This document shows positions 24,015 through 34,241 of a stretch of DNA of 64,000 bases, one piece after another; position 1 is the stretch's first letter, and each line of letters starts with the position of its first letter. The stretch is from Corynebacterium sp. TAE3-ERU12 (GTDB taxonomy: Bacteria; Actinomycetota; Actinomycetes; Mycobacteriales; Mycobacteriaceae): positions 930,001 through 994,000 of the forward strand of contig NZ_JAHUTM010000001.1 in the NCBI RefSeq assembly GCF_019209905.1, given 5' to 3'. The position numbers were made by a program, and so were the translations under genes. The notes beneath the pieces were generated by a model. That model did not search any database and was not told where the DNA came from. It saw nothing but the letters and a program-made list of their open reading frames with translations.

Positions 24015-24593
24015 CTACTCGCCGTTACGGGGGATTTCGGTGGTCTTAACCTCAAAGGTCGGAATATTCTTATCCTCGACCTCCTTGCGTGGGCGCAGCT
24101 CAGAACGGCCATCGCTGTGATGAATCTCGACCATGTCATCGCGGGCAGCGATACCAGCCGACAGAGCATCGGGGATGCGGCCGCCAGTAGCTTCGGATAA
24201 TGACGGCAAAGAGTTAAAGCTGATTGCCGGCATCCGGAACCGCTCGGCCTTATCTGCGTCATTGCCGTCTTTAGCTACTGCGTAGGCCATTCCGCTCTTG
24301 CTGAACAACACGCCGCGGAAGTCTGACCAGGGCAGGAAATGGCGCTTCCCAAATAGTGGAACAGCGGTGATTCCACGCTGGTCAATGGTGGTGCGGACTC
24401 GGTGAATCCACACCACATACAGCAGCGGGAAGATGAGAGTCCACCAGAAGTAGGTCATGGAAAAACCCATGCCGATGATGACCATCAACAGCAGGAAGCC
24501 CACGCCGAGGTAATGCGTGCGCTGGGGGCGGAAACAACCACCCGGAATGGTAGTGGTGCCGCGGTGGTTCGCATCACTGGATTCGGAGCTCAT
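24015..24593 (-). CDS. PH-domain membrane protein (CFP-6-like)
   Basis: A 192-residue protein: cytoplasmic N-terminus, two closely spaced TM helices (about 28-62, [16 protein letters not shown] and [13 protein letters not shown]), then a bacterial PH-like domain with [17 protein letters not shown] and [11 protein letters not shown]. The same family includes mycobacterial low-molecular-weight antigen CFP-6, which also lies next to ilvB. Its function is unknown. ATG 24593 has TACGAT on the minus strand 8 nt upstream, suggesting a leaderless transcript. It lies between ilvD and mscCG as in C. glutamicum. Confidence 0.8.
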   Translation of the reverse strand: MSSESSDANHRGTTTIPGGCFRPQRTHYLGVGFLLLMVIIGMGFSMTYFWWTLIFPLLYVVWIHRVRTTIDQRGITAVPLFGKRHFLPWSDFRGVLFSKSGMAYAVAKDGNDADKAERFRMPAISFNSLPSLSEATGGRIPDALSAGIAARDDMVEIHHSDGRSELRPRKEVEDKNIPTFEVKTTEIPRNGE

Positions 24594-24637
24594 GGGAGTC
24601 CATCGTAGTCGCCAGTGATGCGCACGCCGCCCTCGGC

Positions 24638-26302
24638 CTACTGGGTGTTGCCGCCGCCAGCACCGGCGTCGCCATCGCCAGCGCCGCCGCCACTACCGCC
24701 CGAGGTCGCCCCAGGGCCATCACCGCCGCCATAGCCGCCGGCATTATCGCCATTGCCGCCGTCGCCAAAGCCGGGCAGAACCCCATCCTGATTACCGGAA
24801 TTATTCGACTGCGGTGCCTGCTCATTGGGGTCAGTGCGGTCGTTATTCCACTGGTTCTGATTGCCCCGGTCCGGCTGGTTCTGATTCACCGCGCCGTTTT
24901 CGCCGTTTTGTTCTTCGTTTTCTTCCTCATGCTCGGTAAAACGGCTCGGCGCCAACCAACCAGACGGGCTATCTGAGTCCTCACTGGGCTCGATGGTGGC
25001 CAAATTCAGCAACCCCAGCACCGCAAGGGTCACCAGCATGACGACGGTAGAGGGGCGGGCGCGGCCACCCGCAGAAAGAATCTCCCGGGTCTTCTGGCGC
25101 CACGACTGCTTCTTGGGCTTGTCATCGTTCGCGGCAGCCTTATTGGAGCCATCGTCCTCGTGGACCTGGTCATCATCGGACACCGCACTGTCATCGGCGT
25201 CGACCGCCTTCGTCGGCAAGCCCGGGGCAGCATCAGGATTATTGCCCCAACCGGAGCCTTCCTCCTCGGTGGCGGCAGTCTCGGCGGCATGGGTGGCCGC
25301 GGCGGTAGCACCAGCGCCAGCGGCGAAGCTAGCGATCCCAGCGCCGGAAGAATCAGCAGTGTCACTGGACATAGAAGGATCGGAGCTGCCGAAGGTGGTG
25401 GCATTGCTCCTTGCCGCGCCAGCGTCGGAAAGCTGATCGGGGCTGCCCAGAGCATTGGCCTCAGCGCGCTCACCATAAGCATGCCACCACGTATCAATGA
25501 TCGCGGCACGAACCGCGCGTTCAATAAGCCACTGATCTCCTGGGTCACAGTCGACCATCACGCGCATCGTTACCGTCCACGGCTGACCCAGTGTGGTGGG
25601 CTGCTCGATACCAGTCGAGGACTGGATGCGGGCGGCAGAGCGGACATGGTCGCGCACATTGTCAGCCTCAATGGCCTTCTGGGCGGCAGCGAGAGTCTGC
25701 TTCTCCAATTCGGTGATGGACCCACCTGCGGTAATCGGCACCGGAGCCTCAATGACTGCGCGCGACCAGCGAGACGACGAGTTAATCGCCATCCGGGCCT
25801 CGCCATTGGGGATATTGATCTCTTGGCCGTTGATAGTGCGGATCGTCGTCGCACGCAGCGTCAAGTCCACAACATTGCCCTCGACCATGCCCGAGGGGGT
25901 GTAGAAGGCCACCCAGTCACCCACGCCGTACTGGCGCTCCAAGATGATGAACACACCACCGAGGAGGTCATTGACCAAACCCTGGGCGCCAAAACCAAGG
26001 GCAGCGGAAATGATGGTTGCGGGCACAACAGCTGCGCCGAGCGAAATGCCAATTGCCGACAGCAAGCTCAGGCCCACCACAAAGTAGGCGACCATCTCGA
26101 TGACATAGACGATGGCGCCCACCAGGGCCCTACGGCCCTTATTTTCTTCCTCATCATCGCTGAGATTGCGGGTAGCAATGAGGAGGATGAAGCGGCGGAT
26201 TCTTGGGATCAGGACCAGCACAGTGATGAGCGCGGCGATAGTGATGCCGCGGTCGGCGACCCAGGACCAGGTCCGCATCAACAGGTAGAGCAGAAATTCC
26301 AT
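24638..26302 (-). CDS. mscCG: Mechanosensitive channel, MscCG (YggB-type glutamate exporter) orthologue
   Basis: A 554-residue MscS-family channel. Three N-terminal TM helices (about 5-110), the pore helix region ALGFGAQGLVNDLLGGVFII and the beta-domain motif YGVGDWVAFYTP (~130-141) match the C. glutamicum channel that releases glutamate under membrane tension. As there, a long cytoplasmic linker leads to a fourth TM helix (about 425-445, VVMLVTLAVLGLLNLATI). Position between ilvD and ilvB is also the same. Odd: the last ~90 residues are extremely rich in Gly, Asn, Gln and Asp. ATG 26302 has TACCGT on the minus strand exactly 7 nt upstream; GTG 26311 lies inside that box and is rejected. Confidence 0.9.
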   Translation of the reverse strand: MEFLLYLLMRTWSWVADRGITIAALITVLVLIPRIRRFILLIATRNLSDDEEENKGRRALVGAIVYVIEMVAYFVVGLSLLSAIGISLGAAVVPATIISAALGFGAQGLVNDLLGGVFIILERQYGVGDWVAFYTPSGMVEGNVVDLTLRATTIRTINGQEINIPNGEARMAINSSSRWSRAVIEAPVPITAGGSITELEKQTLAAAQKAIEADNVRDHVRSAARIQSSTGIEQPTTLGQPWTVTMRVMVDCDPGDQWLIERAVRAAIIDTWWHAYGERAEANALGSPDQLSDAGAARSNATTFGSSDPSMSSDTADSSGAGIASFAAGAGATAAATHAAETAATEEEGSGWGNNPDAAPGLPTKAVDADDSAVSDDDQVHEDDGSNKAAANDDKPKKQSWRQKTREILSAGGRARPSTVVMLVTLAVLGLLNLATIEPSEDSDSPSGWLAPSRFTEHEEENEEQNGENGAVNQNQPDRGNQNQWNNDRTDPNEQAPQSNNSGNQDGVLPGFGDGGNGDNAGGYGGGDGPGATSGGSGGGAGDGDAGAGGGNTQ

Positions 26303-26311
26303 GGCCGCCAC

Positions 26312-26653
26312 GGTAGGCCTTGTGCGGTGGTGGTGCCAGAGGCACAGCCAGTGGCGCTAAGAGCGGCTGTGGTGGCCGATAAGGCGTTACTGGACACAGA
26401 CACGCCCGTACCAACCAGTGGGATTGACTTCTCACTATGTGGACGAATACGATTTGCGCTGTGCACCAGATCCACCAGATTCCGGTAGCCGCCACCAGCC
26501 ACTAGAGCAATTCACCAGCACCAATGCTCGTCGCCCCGCCCAGCACCATGGAAACCCAGGGGCGTCGTCCGTGGTCGAAAACAGGAAAACTACAGTGAAA
26601 CCTGGTAGGCCTGGCCGACCTGAACAACGAAACCAACATCAGGAGCGCACGAC
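26312..26653 (+). promoter_or_regulatory. ilvBNC promoter and candidate attenuator leader
   Basis: 342 bp divergent spacer. TTGACT (26424-26429) and TACGAT (26448-26453), 18 nt apart, form a good sigma-A promoter with start near 26460, leaving ~194 nt of leader. A 14-codon open frame GTG 26461 to TAG 26505 begins right at the predicted transcript start and reads MHQIHQIPVAATSH, with two Ile and one Val codon. The C. glutamicum ilvB operon is controlled by a branched-chain leader peptide and attenuator. The matching terminator/antiterminator pair is not clear here: only a CGCCCC/GGGGCG pairing is seen, so the leader is tentative. Confidence 0.5.
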
Positions 26654-28558
26654 GTGACCGCCGCCCCCAACTCCAGTCCCACGCCCGCGACCGTGGCAGC
26701 ACATGCCAACCGCACCCCGGTAGAGCGCATTACCGGCGCTAAGGCCATTGTGCGCAGCCTCGAAGAGCTCGGCGCGGACGTCGTATTCGGCATCCCCGGC
26801 GGCGCCATTCTGCCCCTCTACGACCCGCTGTACGACAGCGAAAAAGTCCGGCACGTCCTGGTCCGCCACGAACAAGGCGCAGGACACGCAGCCACCGGCT
26901 ACGCCCAGGTCTCCGGCAAGGTCGGCGTGTGCATTGCCACCTCCGGGCCTGGCGCAACCAACCTGGTCACGCCGCTGGCCGACGCGAATATGGACTCCGT
27001 GCCCGTGGTTGCCATCACCGGCCAGGTCGGCTGCCAGCTCCTTGGTTCCGACGCCTTCCAGGAAGCCGATATCCGCGGTGTGACCCTGCCGGTGACCAAG
27101 CACAACTTCATGGTCACCAACGCCGAAGACATCCCGAAAACCATCGCAGAGGCCTTCCACCTCGCCGCCACCGGCCGCCCCGGCGCCGTGCTCGTCGACG
27201 TGCCCAAGGACCTGCAAAACACCGAGATCGACTTCTCCTGGCCGCCCAATATCAACCTGCCCGGCTACCGCCCCGTCACCACCCCGCACTCCCGCCAGAT
27301 CGACGAGGCCGTGCGCCTCATCTCCGACGCCAAGCGACCGGTGCTCTACGTCGGCGGCGGTGTCATCAAGGCCGACGCCTCCGCGGAACTGCTCGCCTTC
27401 GCCGAACACACCGATGTTCCCGTCGTCACCACACTGATGGCCCGCGGCGCCTTCCCGGACTCGCACCGCCTGCACATGGGCATGCCCGGTATGCACGGCG
27501 ACGTCTCCGCGGTGGCCGCGCTGCAAAAAGCCGACCTTCTGATCACCATCGGCGCCCGCTTCGACGACCGCGTCACCGGCCAGCTGTCCACCTTCGCACC
27601 CGACGCCCAGGTCATCCACGCTGATATCGACCCGGCCGAAATCGGCAAGATCCGCGAAGCCCAGGTCCCCATCGTCGGCGATGCCCGCGAAGTGCTCACC
27701 GCACTGCTGGACACCTACCGCGCCAAAGACCTGCCCGCCCCGAAGATGGGCTCCTGGTACCAAGAACTCGATAGTTTGCGCTCCCGGTTCCCGCTGGGTT
27801 GGGATGAACAGTCCGATGGCTCCTTGTCGCCGCAGTTCGTCATCAAAACCCTGTCCGATATCGTCGGTACCGATGGCATCTACGTCGCTGGCGTCGGCCA
27901 GCACCAGATGTGGGCCGCCCAGTTCGTCCAGTACGACAAGCCCCGGACCTGGCTCAACTCCGGTGGCCTAGGCACGATGGGCTACTCCGTGCCCGCCGCC
28001 ATGGGTGCTAAAGCCGCAGCCCCCGAAAAGGAAGTCTGGGCCATCGACGGCGATGGTTGCTTCCAGATGACCAACCAGGAACTCACCACCTGCGCGGTGG
28101 AAGGATTCCCGATCAAGGTTGCCCTGATCAATAACGGCAACCTCGGCATGGTGCGCCAGTGGCAGACCCTGTTCTACGAAAAGCGCTACTCCAACACCAA
28201 GCTGCGCCCGGCCGATAACTCATTCGTGCCCGACTTTGTGCAGCTCTCCGAGGGACTTGGCTGTGTTTCCATCCGAGTCACCAAGGAAGAGGAAGTTATC
28301 CCAGCCATCCAGAAGGCACGCGAAATCAACGACCGCCCCGTGGTGATCGACTTCATCGTCGGAGAAGACGCCCAGGTGTGGCCGATGGTCGCCGCCGGTA
28401 AATCCAACGATGAGATCGAATCGGCCCGGGGCCTGCGCCCGCTGTTCGACGACGAAATCTCGGCAGGGGAGCCCCCGGCTGAGATCAACGAGACCATCGA
28501 CCAGCGCGGCGAAGACAACGCCCTCGACGCCGACCACCCGACCATCCAGGGCCGCTAA
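26654..28558 (+). CDS. ilvB: Acetolactate (acetohydroxyacid) synthase, large subunit
   Basis: A 634-residue ThDP enzyme that condenses pyruvate with pyruvate or 2-ketobutyrate. Seen: the N-terminal [14 protein letters not shown], the catalytic glutamate in [15 protein letters not shown], and the ThDP/Mg motif from [12 protein letters not shown] to NNGNLGMV. It starts at GTG 26654 with AGGAG about 9 nt upstream. It is the first gene of ilvBNC; ilvN follows after 27 nt. The length matches corynebacterial AHAS (626). Confidence 0.98.
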   Translation: MTAAPNSSPTPATVAAHANRTPVERITGAKAIVRSLEELGADVVFGIPGGAILPLYDPLYDSEKVRHVLVRHEQGAGHAATGYAQVSGKVGVCIATSGPGATNLVTPLADANMDSVPVVAITGQVGCQLLGSDAFQEADIRGVTLPVTKHNFMVTNAEDIPKTIAEAFHLAATGRPGAVLVDVPKDLQNTEIDFSWPPNINLPGYRPVTTPHSRQIDEAVRLISDAKRPVLYVGGGVIKADASAELLAFAEHTDVPVVTTLMARGAFPDSHRLHMGMPGMHGDVSAVAALQKADLLITIGARFDDRVTGQLSTFAPDAQVIHADIDPAEIGKIREAQVPIVGDAREVLTALLDTYRAKDLPAPKMGSWYQELDSLRSRFPLGWDEQSDGSLSPQFVIKTLSDIVGTDGIYVAGVGQHQMWAAQFVQYDKPRTWLNSGGLGTMGYSVPAAMGAKAAAPEKEVWAIDGDGCFQMTNQELTTCAVEGFPIKVALINNGNLGMVRQWQTLFYEKRYSNTKLRPADNSFVPDFVQLSEGLGCVSIRVTKEEEVIPAIQKAREINDRPVVIDFIVGEDAQVWPMVAAGKSNDEIESARGLRPLFDDEISAGEPPAEINETIDQRGEDNALDADHPTIQGR

Positions 28559-28585
28559 GCGAGCCTAGGAAAAGAGGAAGCAACC

Positions 28586-29092
28586 ATGGCTGAAATGCAC
28601 ACTCTCTCCGTGCTCACCCTCGATGAGCCGGGCATCCTAGTCCGCATCGCCGGCATGTTCACCCGCCGCGGATTTTCGATCCAGTCCATCACCTCCGGCC
28701 AGACCGAGGTCGAAGGCATCAACCGGATCACCCTGGTGGTAGAGACCGAAGACTTGCCGATCGAACAGATCACCAAGCAGCTCAATAAGCTTGTGCCGAT
28801 CATCAAGGTCGTGCGCATGCCCGAAGAGCAGCTGGTCTCACGCGCCTTGTTGATGGTCAAGGTCTCCGCCGATAACTCCAACCGGCCCCAGGTCGTCGAT
28901 GCCGCGAAGCTCTTCCGCGCCCGCGTCGTCGACGTCGGGCCTGAGTCGGTGGTCATCGAAGCCACTGGGCAGCCCTCGAAGCTGCAGGCGCTGCTGGAGG
29001 TCCTCGAGCCCTTCGGTATCCGCGAGTTGGTGCAGTCCGGCGTAGTCGCGGTCGCCCGCGGCCCCAAGCCGATGCTCACCAGCCGGCCCTAA
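28586..29092 (+). CDS. ilvN: Acetolactate synthase, small regulatory subunit
   Basis: A 168-residue ACT-domain subunit that confers valine feedback inhibition on IlvB. The ACT fold is visible in LTLDEPGILVRIAGMFTRRG (first 40 residues), with IQSITSGQTE following. The length is close to C. glutamicum IlvN (172). AGAGGAAG lies just upstream of ATG 28586. Confidence 0.97.
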   Translation: MAEMHTLSVLTLDEPGILVRIAGMFTRRGFSIQSITSGQTEVEGINRITLVVETEDLPIEQITKQLNKLVPIIKVVRMPEEQLVSRALLMVKVSADNSNRPQVVDAAKLFRARVVDVGPESVVIEATGQPSKLQALLEVLEPFGIRELVQSGVVAVARGPKPMLTSRP

Positions 29093-29102
29093 CCGTCGGT
29101 AA

Positions 29103-30167
<1,065 letters not shown>

Positions 30168-30192
30168 ACAGTAAGCATTACCGTCGCGTCAA

Positions 30193-30229
30193 AGCCCCGT
30201 GCAGCACATACATGTTGCTGCACGGGGCT
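30193..30229 (+). terminator. Terminator of ilvBNC
   Basis: Perfect 14-bp stem AGCCCCGTGCAGCA (30193-30206) with TGCTGCACGGGGCT (30216-30229), 9-nt loop, 25 bp after the ilvC stop. Confidence 0.85.
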
Positions 30230-30435
30230 CACGCGATCGTGACAACAGGTGCTGAGCTGGATTCCCGTGGCCGCGGTGTCTGTTGACGCAGTGGGATATG
30301 GCGGCGGGTTTGTAGCCTGCCAGCCCGGGTGAAGCTGGACTCATGCTTCGCTGAATGCCGCTCACAAAGTTCGCCAAGCCGGGCCGTATAATCGCCTACA
30401 TACCTTGTTCTCGTTTACCGAAAGGTCTACCTCAC

Positions 30436-32190
30436 GTGACCCGGTCTGCCTTACCCACGTCCACTCTCCGTCACCATGCTCGTCGGTGGGTCGCAGTTGT
30501 GGCCAGCGTTGCTCTTGCCTGCGGCCTCGTCGCTTGCGGTGATTCACAGGAGGGAGTCGGCATTAAGAGTGCCGAACCCCCCGCTGACCCGACGGTTGTC
30601 GAAACCGAGATCGACGCTGCTGATTCCCTCGTCGATAATGCCGATACCGTCGTGGTCTCAGCCATGGGCCCCAAAACTGAACGCCGCGCTGCCGCGATCG
30701 CTGTTGCCGTTGGCGCCCCGATGCTTGTGGTGCGCACCGCGGACAACCAGAAGCGCATCGATAACGCCCGTGCTGAAGGCGGGTCGCTCGCCTTCCAAGA
30801 TGATGTTGAGCAGGCCCGACAGCAGGCTGCGGAGGAAAGCTACTGGGCTCAGGCCACCTCCGGCTCTCCCGCAGATGAGGTGAGTGCTGAACTGGAACGG
30901 CTCAAGCCCTCCCACGTCGTTTTAGTGGGCGAGACCGACTTCGACGCCAGCGCCGAAGGCCGCACCGTTATTACCGACGCCGGCAATGCCCAGGCCTTTG
31001 CGAATATCACCGGCCGGGAAGTTAAGGGCGTCCCCGAGGGGGAGCGCTACCCGGCCAAGGCCATCGCTGCGATGGACCGCAAAGAGCCCACCGCTCCCGA
31101 CCTGGAGGTCAGTGCCACTGACACCAAGGAAGTCGAGCTTCCTGAGATGAAGGGCTCGGGCGATGATGACATGGTTATCCTCGCCGCACCTGGCTCTCCG
31201 CTGGGCGCTATCGCCACTGCCCGCGCAGCTGGTCATGATGTGCTGTACTTGCCGGCGGCTGACCCCCGTGCGACCGATGACTCCATCTCTGCGATCCGCG
31301 ATGGCCGCGAAGTTGTGGGCCTCGGCTCCGTGTTTGGGGATAACGAGAAGCTGGCCAAGCTCTCCAAGATCGCCGGTAATAAGGACGTCGCCAAGCTGAA
31401 TTTGGCTGGTGGTGGCCAGGTGTTGTTCCCGGGTCGGCGCATGGTGGCGCTGTATGGACACCCGGGCGCCCCGGCAATGGGCGTGATGGGTGAGGAGACC
31501 CCGAAGGAAGCCATCGAGGACGTGAAGAAGCGCGTCGTGGAGTACGCCAAGTACACCGATGAGCCCGTGGTGCCGATGTTTGAGATCATCGCCTCTGTTG
31601 CCCAGGCAGATCCCGGCTCGGATGGCACCTACTCGGTGACCGCCCCGGCGAAGGACCTCGAGCCCTATATTGATGCCATCACCGATGCTGGTGGTTATGT
31701 TGTGCTGGACCTGCAGCCGGGCAACGCTAAGTTCCTCGACCAGGCGAAGTTCTACGAGGATCTGCTCAAGCGCCCCAATGTCGGCTTGGCATTGGATGCG
31801 GAGTGGAAGATGGAGCCCGGGGTGGCGCCGGCCACTGAGGTTGGTCATGTCACTGCTGATGAGGTCAACGAGGTCGCTGACTGGTTGGCGAATCTGACCC
31901 GTGAGAACAATCTGCCGCAGAAGATGCTGATGCTGCACCAGTTCCAGCTGCAGATGATTCGTGACCGGGAGAAGATCGACACCTCCCATCCGGAGCTGTC
32001 CATCGTGTTGCATGCCGACGGTCATGGCACCCCGGGCCAGAAGCTGGAGACCTGGAATGTGATGAAGCAGGACCTGCAGCCGGATATCTTCTTGGCGTGG
32101 AAGAACTTCATTGATGAAGATCAGCCGATGTTTACCCCCGAGCAGACCGCCCAGATCGATCCCACCCCGTGGGTGGTGACCTACCAGTAA
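30436..32190 (+). CDS. Large secreted lipoprotein with CWB2-like N-terminal region
   Basis: A 584-residue lipoprotein: signal peptide (RWVAVVASVALACGL) and lipobox VACG with Cys about residue 34. Residues ~65-210 resemble cell-wall-binding-repeat-2 type domains (TVVVSAMGPKTERRAAAIAVA, then SHVVLVGETDFD). Residues ~330-584 look like a separate enzyme-like domain (DAGGYVVLDLQPGN, VGLALDAEWKM, LSIVLHADGHGTPG) with acidic residues at strand ends, as in TIM barrels. The gene is conserved after ilvC in corynebacteria as I recall, function unknown. GTG 30436 has GAAAGG ~10 nt upstream; an extension of 27 codons upstream is rejected since it would bury the signal peptide. Confidence 0.75.
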   Translation: MTRSALPTSTLRHHARRWVAVVASVALACGLVACGDSQEGVGIKSAEPPADPTVVETEIDAADSLVDNADTVVVSAMGPKTERRAAAIAVAVGAPMLVVRTADNQKRIDNARAEGGSLAFQDDVEQARQQAAEESYWAQATSGSPADEVSAELERLKPSHVVLVGETDFDASAEGRTVITDAGNAQAFANITGREVKGVPEGERYPAKAIAAMDRKEPTAPDLEVSATDTKEVELPEMKGSGDDDMVILAAPGSPLGAIATARAAGHDVLYLPAADPRATDDSISAIRDGREVVGLGSVFGDNEKLAKLSKIAGNKDVAKLNLAGGGQVLFPGRRMVALYGHPGAPAMGVMGEETPKEAIEDVKKRVVEYAKYTDEPVVPMFEIIASVAQADPGSDGTYSVTAPAKDLEPYIDAITDAGGYVVLDLQPGNAKFLDQAKFYEDLLKRPNVGLALDAEWKMEPGVAPATEVGHVTADEVNEVADWLANLTRENNLPQKMLMLHQFQLQMIRDREKIDTSHPELSIVLHADGHGTPGQKLETWNVMKQDLQPDIFLAWKNFIDEDQPMFTPEQTAQIDPTPWVVTYQ

Positions 32191-32205
32191 CTGCTGGCTA
32201 GGCCT

Positions 32206-32251
32206 ACCGCGCTCCGGCTGAATGCTATTCAGCCCCGGAGCGCGGTTTTTT
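32206..32251 (+). terminator. Strong rho-independent terminator
   Basis: ACCGCGCTCCGG with CTGAA/TTCAG inner pairing and CCGGAGCGCGGT closing, followed directly by six Ts (32246-32251). Confidence 0.9.
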
Positions 32252-32393
32252 ATTGTTCGAATGCGCCGATCTGGGGGAGGGGTTGCGGGATATGATGGTG
32301 CTGTTCCACGTCACCGAGCCGGCGTGGTCCCGCTCCTGCCGACGCGGTCGTGCCTGCAGGGGCGGTCATCAATTGCATTGACAGGAGTTGCTT

Positions 32394-33989
32394 GTGAGCA
32401 ATAACGCTCGCCCGGTCGTCCTCATCGCCGACAAGTTGGCGCAGTCCACCGTGGACGCGCTGGGAGATTCTGTGGAGGTGCGCTGGGTCGACGGACCTAA
32501 CCGCCCCGAGCTGCTCGCCGCTGTAGGCGAAGCTGATGCCCTGCTGGTCCGCTCTGCGACCACCGTGGACGCCGAAGTTCTCGAAGCCGCCCCGAACTTG
32601 AAGATCGTTGGCCGTGCTGGTGTCGGCCTGGACAATGTCGACATCGATACCGCCACCAAGCGCGGTGTGATGGTCGCCAACGCCCCGACCTCCAATATCC
32701 ACTCGGCCTGTGAGCACGCCATTGCGTTGCTGCTGTCCACCGCCCGCCAGATTCCGGCTGCCGACGCCACTTTGCGCGATGCGGAATGGAAGCGCTCGTC
32801 GTTCAAGGGCACCGAGATTTTCGGTAAGACCATCGGCATTGTCGGTTTCGGCCATATTGGTCAGCTCTTTGCCCACCGCCTGGCTTCCTTCGAGACCACC
32901 ATCGTGGCCTACGACCCGTACGCTAACCCCGCGCGGGCAGCTCAGATGGGTGTGCAGCTTGTCGAGCTCGACGAGCTGATGGAGCGTTCTGACTTCGTCA
33001 CCATCCACCTGCCGAAGACCAAGGAAACCGCCGGCATGTTCAATGCCGAGCTGTTGGCTAAGTCCAAGAAGGGCCAGATCATCATCAATGCCGCCCGTGG
33101 TGGTCTTGTTGATGAGGCAGCGCTTGCCGACGCTATCCGCAACGGTCAGATCCGTGGCGCCGGTTTCGACGTGTACTCCTCCGAGCCGTGCACCGATTCG
33201 CCGCTGTTCGAGCTCGACGAGGTTGTTGTCACTCCGCACCTGGGTGCTTCGACCGCTGAGGCCCAGGACCGTGCCGGTACCGATGTTGCTAAGTCGGTGC
33301 TGTTGGCCCTGGCTGGCGAGTTTGTCCCGGATGCCGTCAATGTCACCGGTGGCGCTGTGGGCGAAGAGGTCGCACTCTGGCTGGAACTTGCCCGCGAGTT
33401 GGGTCTGGTTGCTGCCGGTTTGCTTGATGGCGCCCCGACCTCTGTTGAGGTCACCGCACGTGGCGAGCTGTCTACTGAGGATGTTGACATCCTGGGTCTG
33501 GCTGCTGCTCGTGGCCTGTTCGCCACCATGGTTGATGAGCCGGTTACCTTCGTCAACGCCCCGGCCATTGCTGAGGAGCGCGGCATTGAGGTTTCGGTGT
33601 CCACCAACTCCGAGTCTGTGACTCACCGCAGTGCCCTCGAGGTCACGATTATTGCTGCTGATGGTTCCAAGGCCACCGTCGTTGGTGCCCTGACCGGCCT
33701 GCAGCGGGTCGAGAAGATCGTGCGCATTAATGGCCGTGGCCTGGATATGCGTGCTGCTGGCCGCAACCTCATCATGACCTACCCGGATAAGCCCGGTGCC
33801 CTGGGTCGTATTGCTGGTCACCTCGGTGAGGCAGGCATCAATATTGAGGCCGCTGCGCTGTCCCCGGAGACCGATGGCAGCCACGCCATTATTGTGTTGC
33901 GTGTCGACGCTGAGGTCCCCGCCGAGCTGCGTGAGCGCATCGCCGATGCCATCGAAGCATCGAAGATTCTGCAGATCGAGCTCGACTAG
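32394..33989 (+). CDS. serA: D-3-phosphoglycerate dehydrogenase
   Basis: A 531-residue NAD enzyme, first step of serine synthesis. Seen: NAD Rossmann motif GFGHIGQLFAHRLASF (~145-160), catalytic Arg, Glu and His (NAARGGLVDEAALADAI and VVTPHLGASTAEAQ), an intervening domain (~315-450) and a C-terminal ACT domain (MTYPDKPGALGRIAGHLGE), so the long, serine-inhibitable type known from Corynebacterium and Mycobacterium. GTG 32394 has AGGAG (32383-32387) 6 nt upstream; TTG 32388 is too close to it. TATGAT at 32291-32296 may be the -10 box. Confidence 0.97.
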   Translation: MSNNARPVVLIADKLAQSTVDALGDSVEVRWVDGPNRPELLAAVGEADALLVRSATTVDAEVLEAAPNLKIVGRAGVGLDNVDIDTATKRGVMVANAPTSNIHSACEHAIALLLSTARQIPAADATLRDAEWKRSSFKGTEIFGKTIGIVGFGHIGQLFAHRLASFETTIVAYDPYANPARAAQMGVQLVELDELMERSDFVTIHLPKTKETAGMFNAELLAKSKKGQIIINAARGGLVDEAALADAIRNGQIRGAGFDVYSSEPCTDSPLFELDEVVVTPHLGASTAEAQDRAGTDVAKSVLLALAGEFVPDAVNVTGGAVGEEVALWLELARELGLVAAGLLDGAPTSVEVTARGELSTEDVDILGLAAARGLFATMVDEPVTFVNAPAIAEERGIEVSVSTNSESVTHRSALEVTIIAADGSKATVVGALTGLQRVEKIVRINGRGLDMRAAGRNLIMTYPDKPGALGRIAGHLGEAGINIEAAALSPETDGSHAIIVLRVDAEVPAELRERIADAIEASKILQIELD

Positions 33990-34010
33990 GGTCGCGCTCT
34001 AGCGCATATG

Positions 34011-34053
34011 AACCCGCTAGGTGCCGGTGGAGAACCGGTGCTTAGCGGGTTTT
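34011..34053 (+). terminator. Terminator of serA
   Basis: AACCCGCTA...CCGGT pairs with ACCGGTGCTTAGCGGGTT, followed by a short T-run. Confidence 0.75.
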
Positions 34054-34131
34054 GTGCGTTGTTATTGGGTTAGTGGGGGTGAACGGTGGGGTCCTATTGC
34101 CTCATTTCCCCAGGAGGTACTGAAAACACCG

Positions 34132-34183
34132 TTGACAGTGATCCGCCAATCCCTACCCTTGCGAGGTAAGCCTAAACTTACCT
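34132..34183 (+). promoter_or_regulatory. Promoter with DtxR (iron repressor) box
   Basis: A perfect -35 TTGACA (34132-34137) and -10 TACCCT (34154-34159), 16 nt apart, place the transcript start near 34166. The 19-mer at 34162-34180 (CGAGGTAAGCCTAAACTTA) matches the DtxR/IdeR consensus TTAGGTTAGSCTAACCTAA at 14 of 19 positions. A slightly shifted perfect palindrome AGGTAAG-6-CTTACCT occupies 34164-34183. A repressor here would cover the start site. The 250 bp after serA otherwise hold only the serA terminator. Confidence 0.75.
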
Positions 34184-34241
34184 AGGCGGGGTTTGAAGGC
34201 CCATGCACGGCCTGAGGCGGCTCCGCCGGACGGGATCACAC

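Noticed and set aside
26312..26653. T-box or other tRNA-sensing riboswitch before ilvB
   Set aside because: No T-box sequence (TGGNACCGCG type) and no specifier-like stem could be found in the leader.
32252..32393. Riboswitch before serA
   Set aside because: Only a promoter-like TATGAT and a ribosome site are visible; no conserved aptamer pattern.
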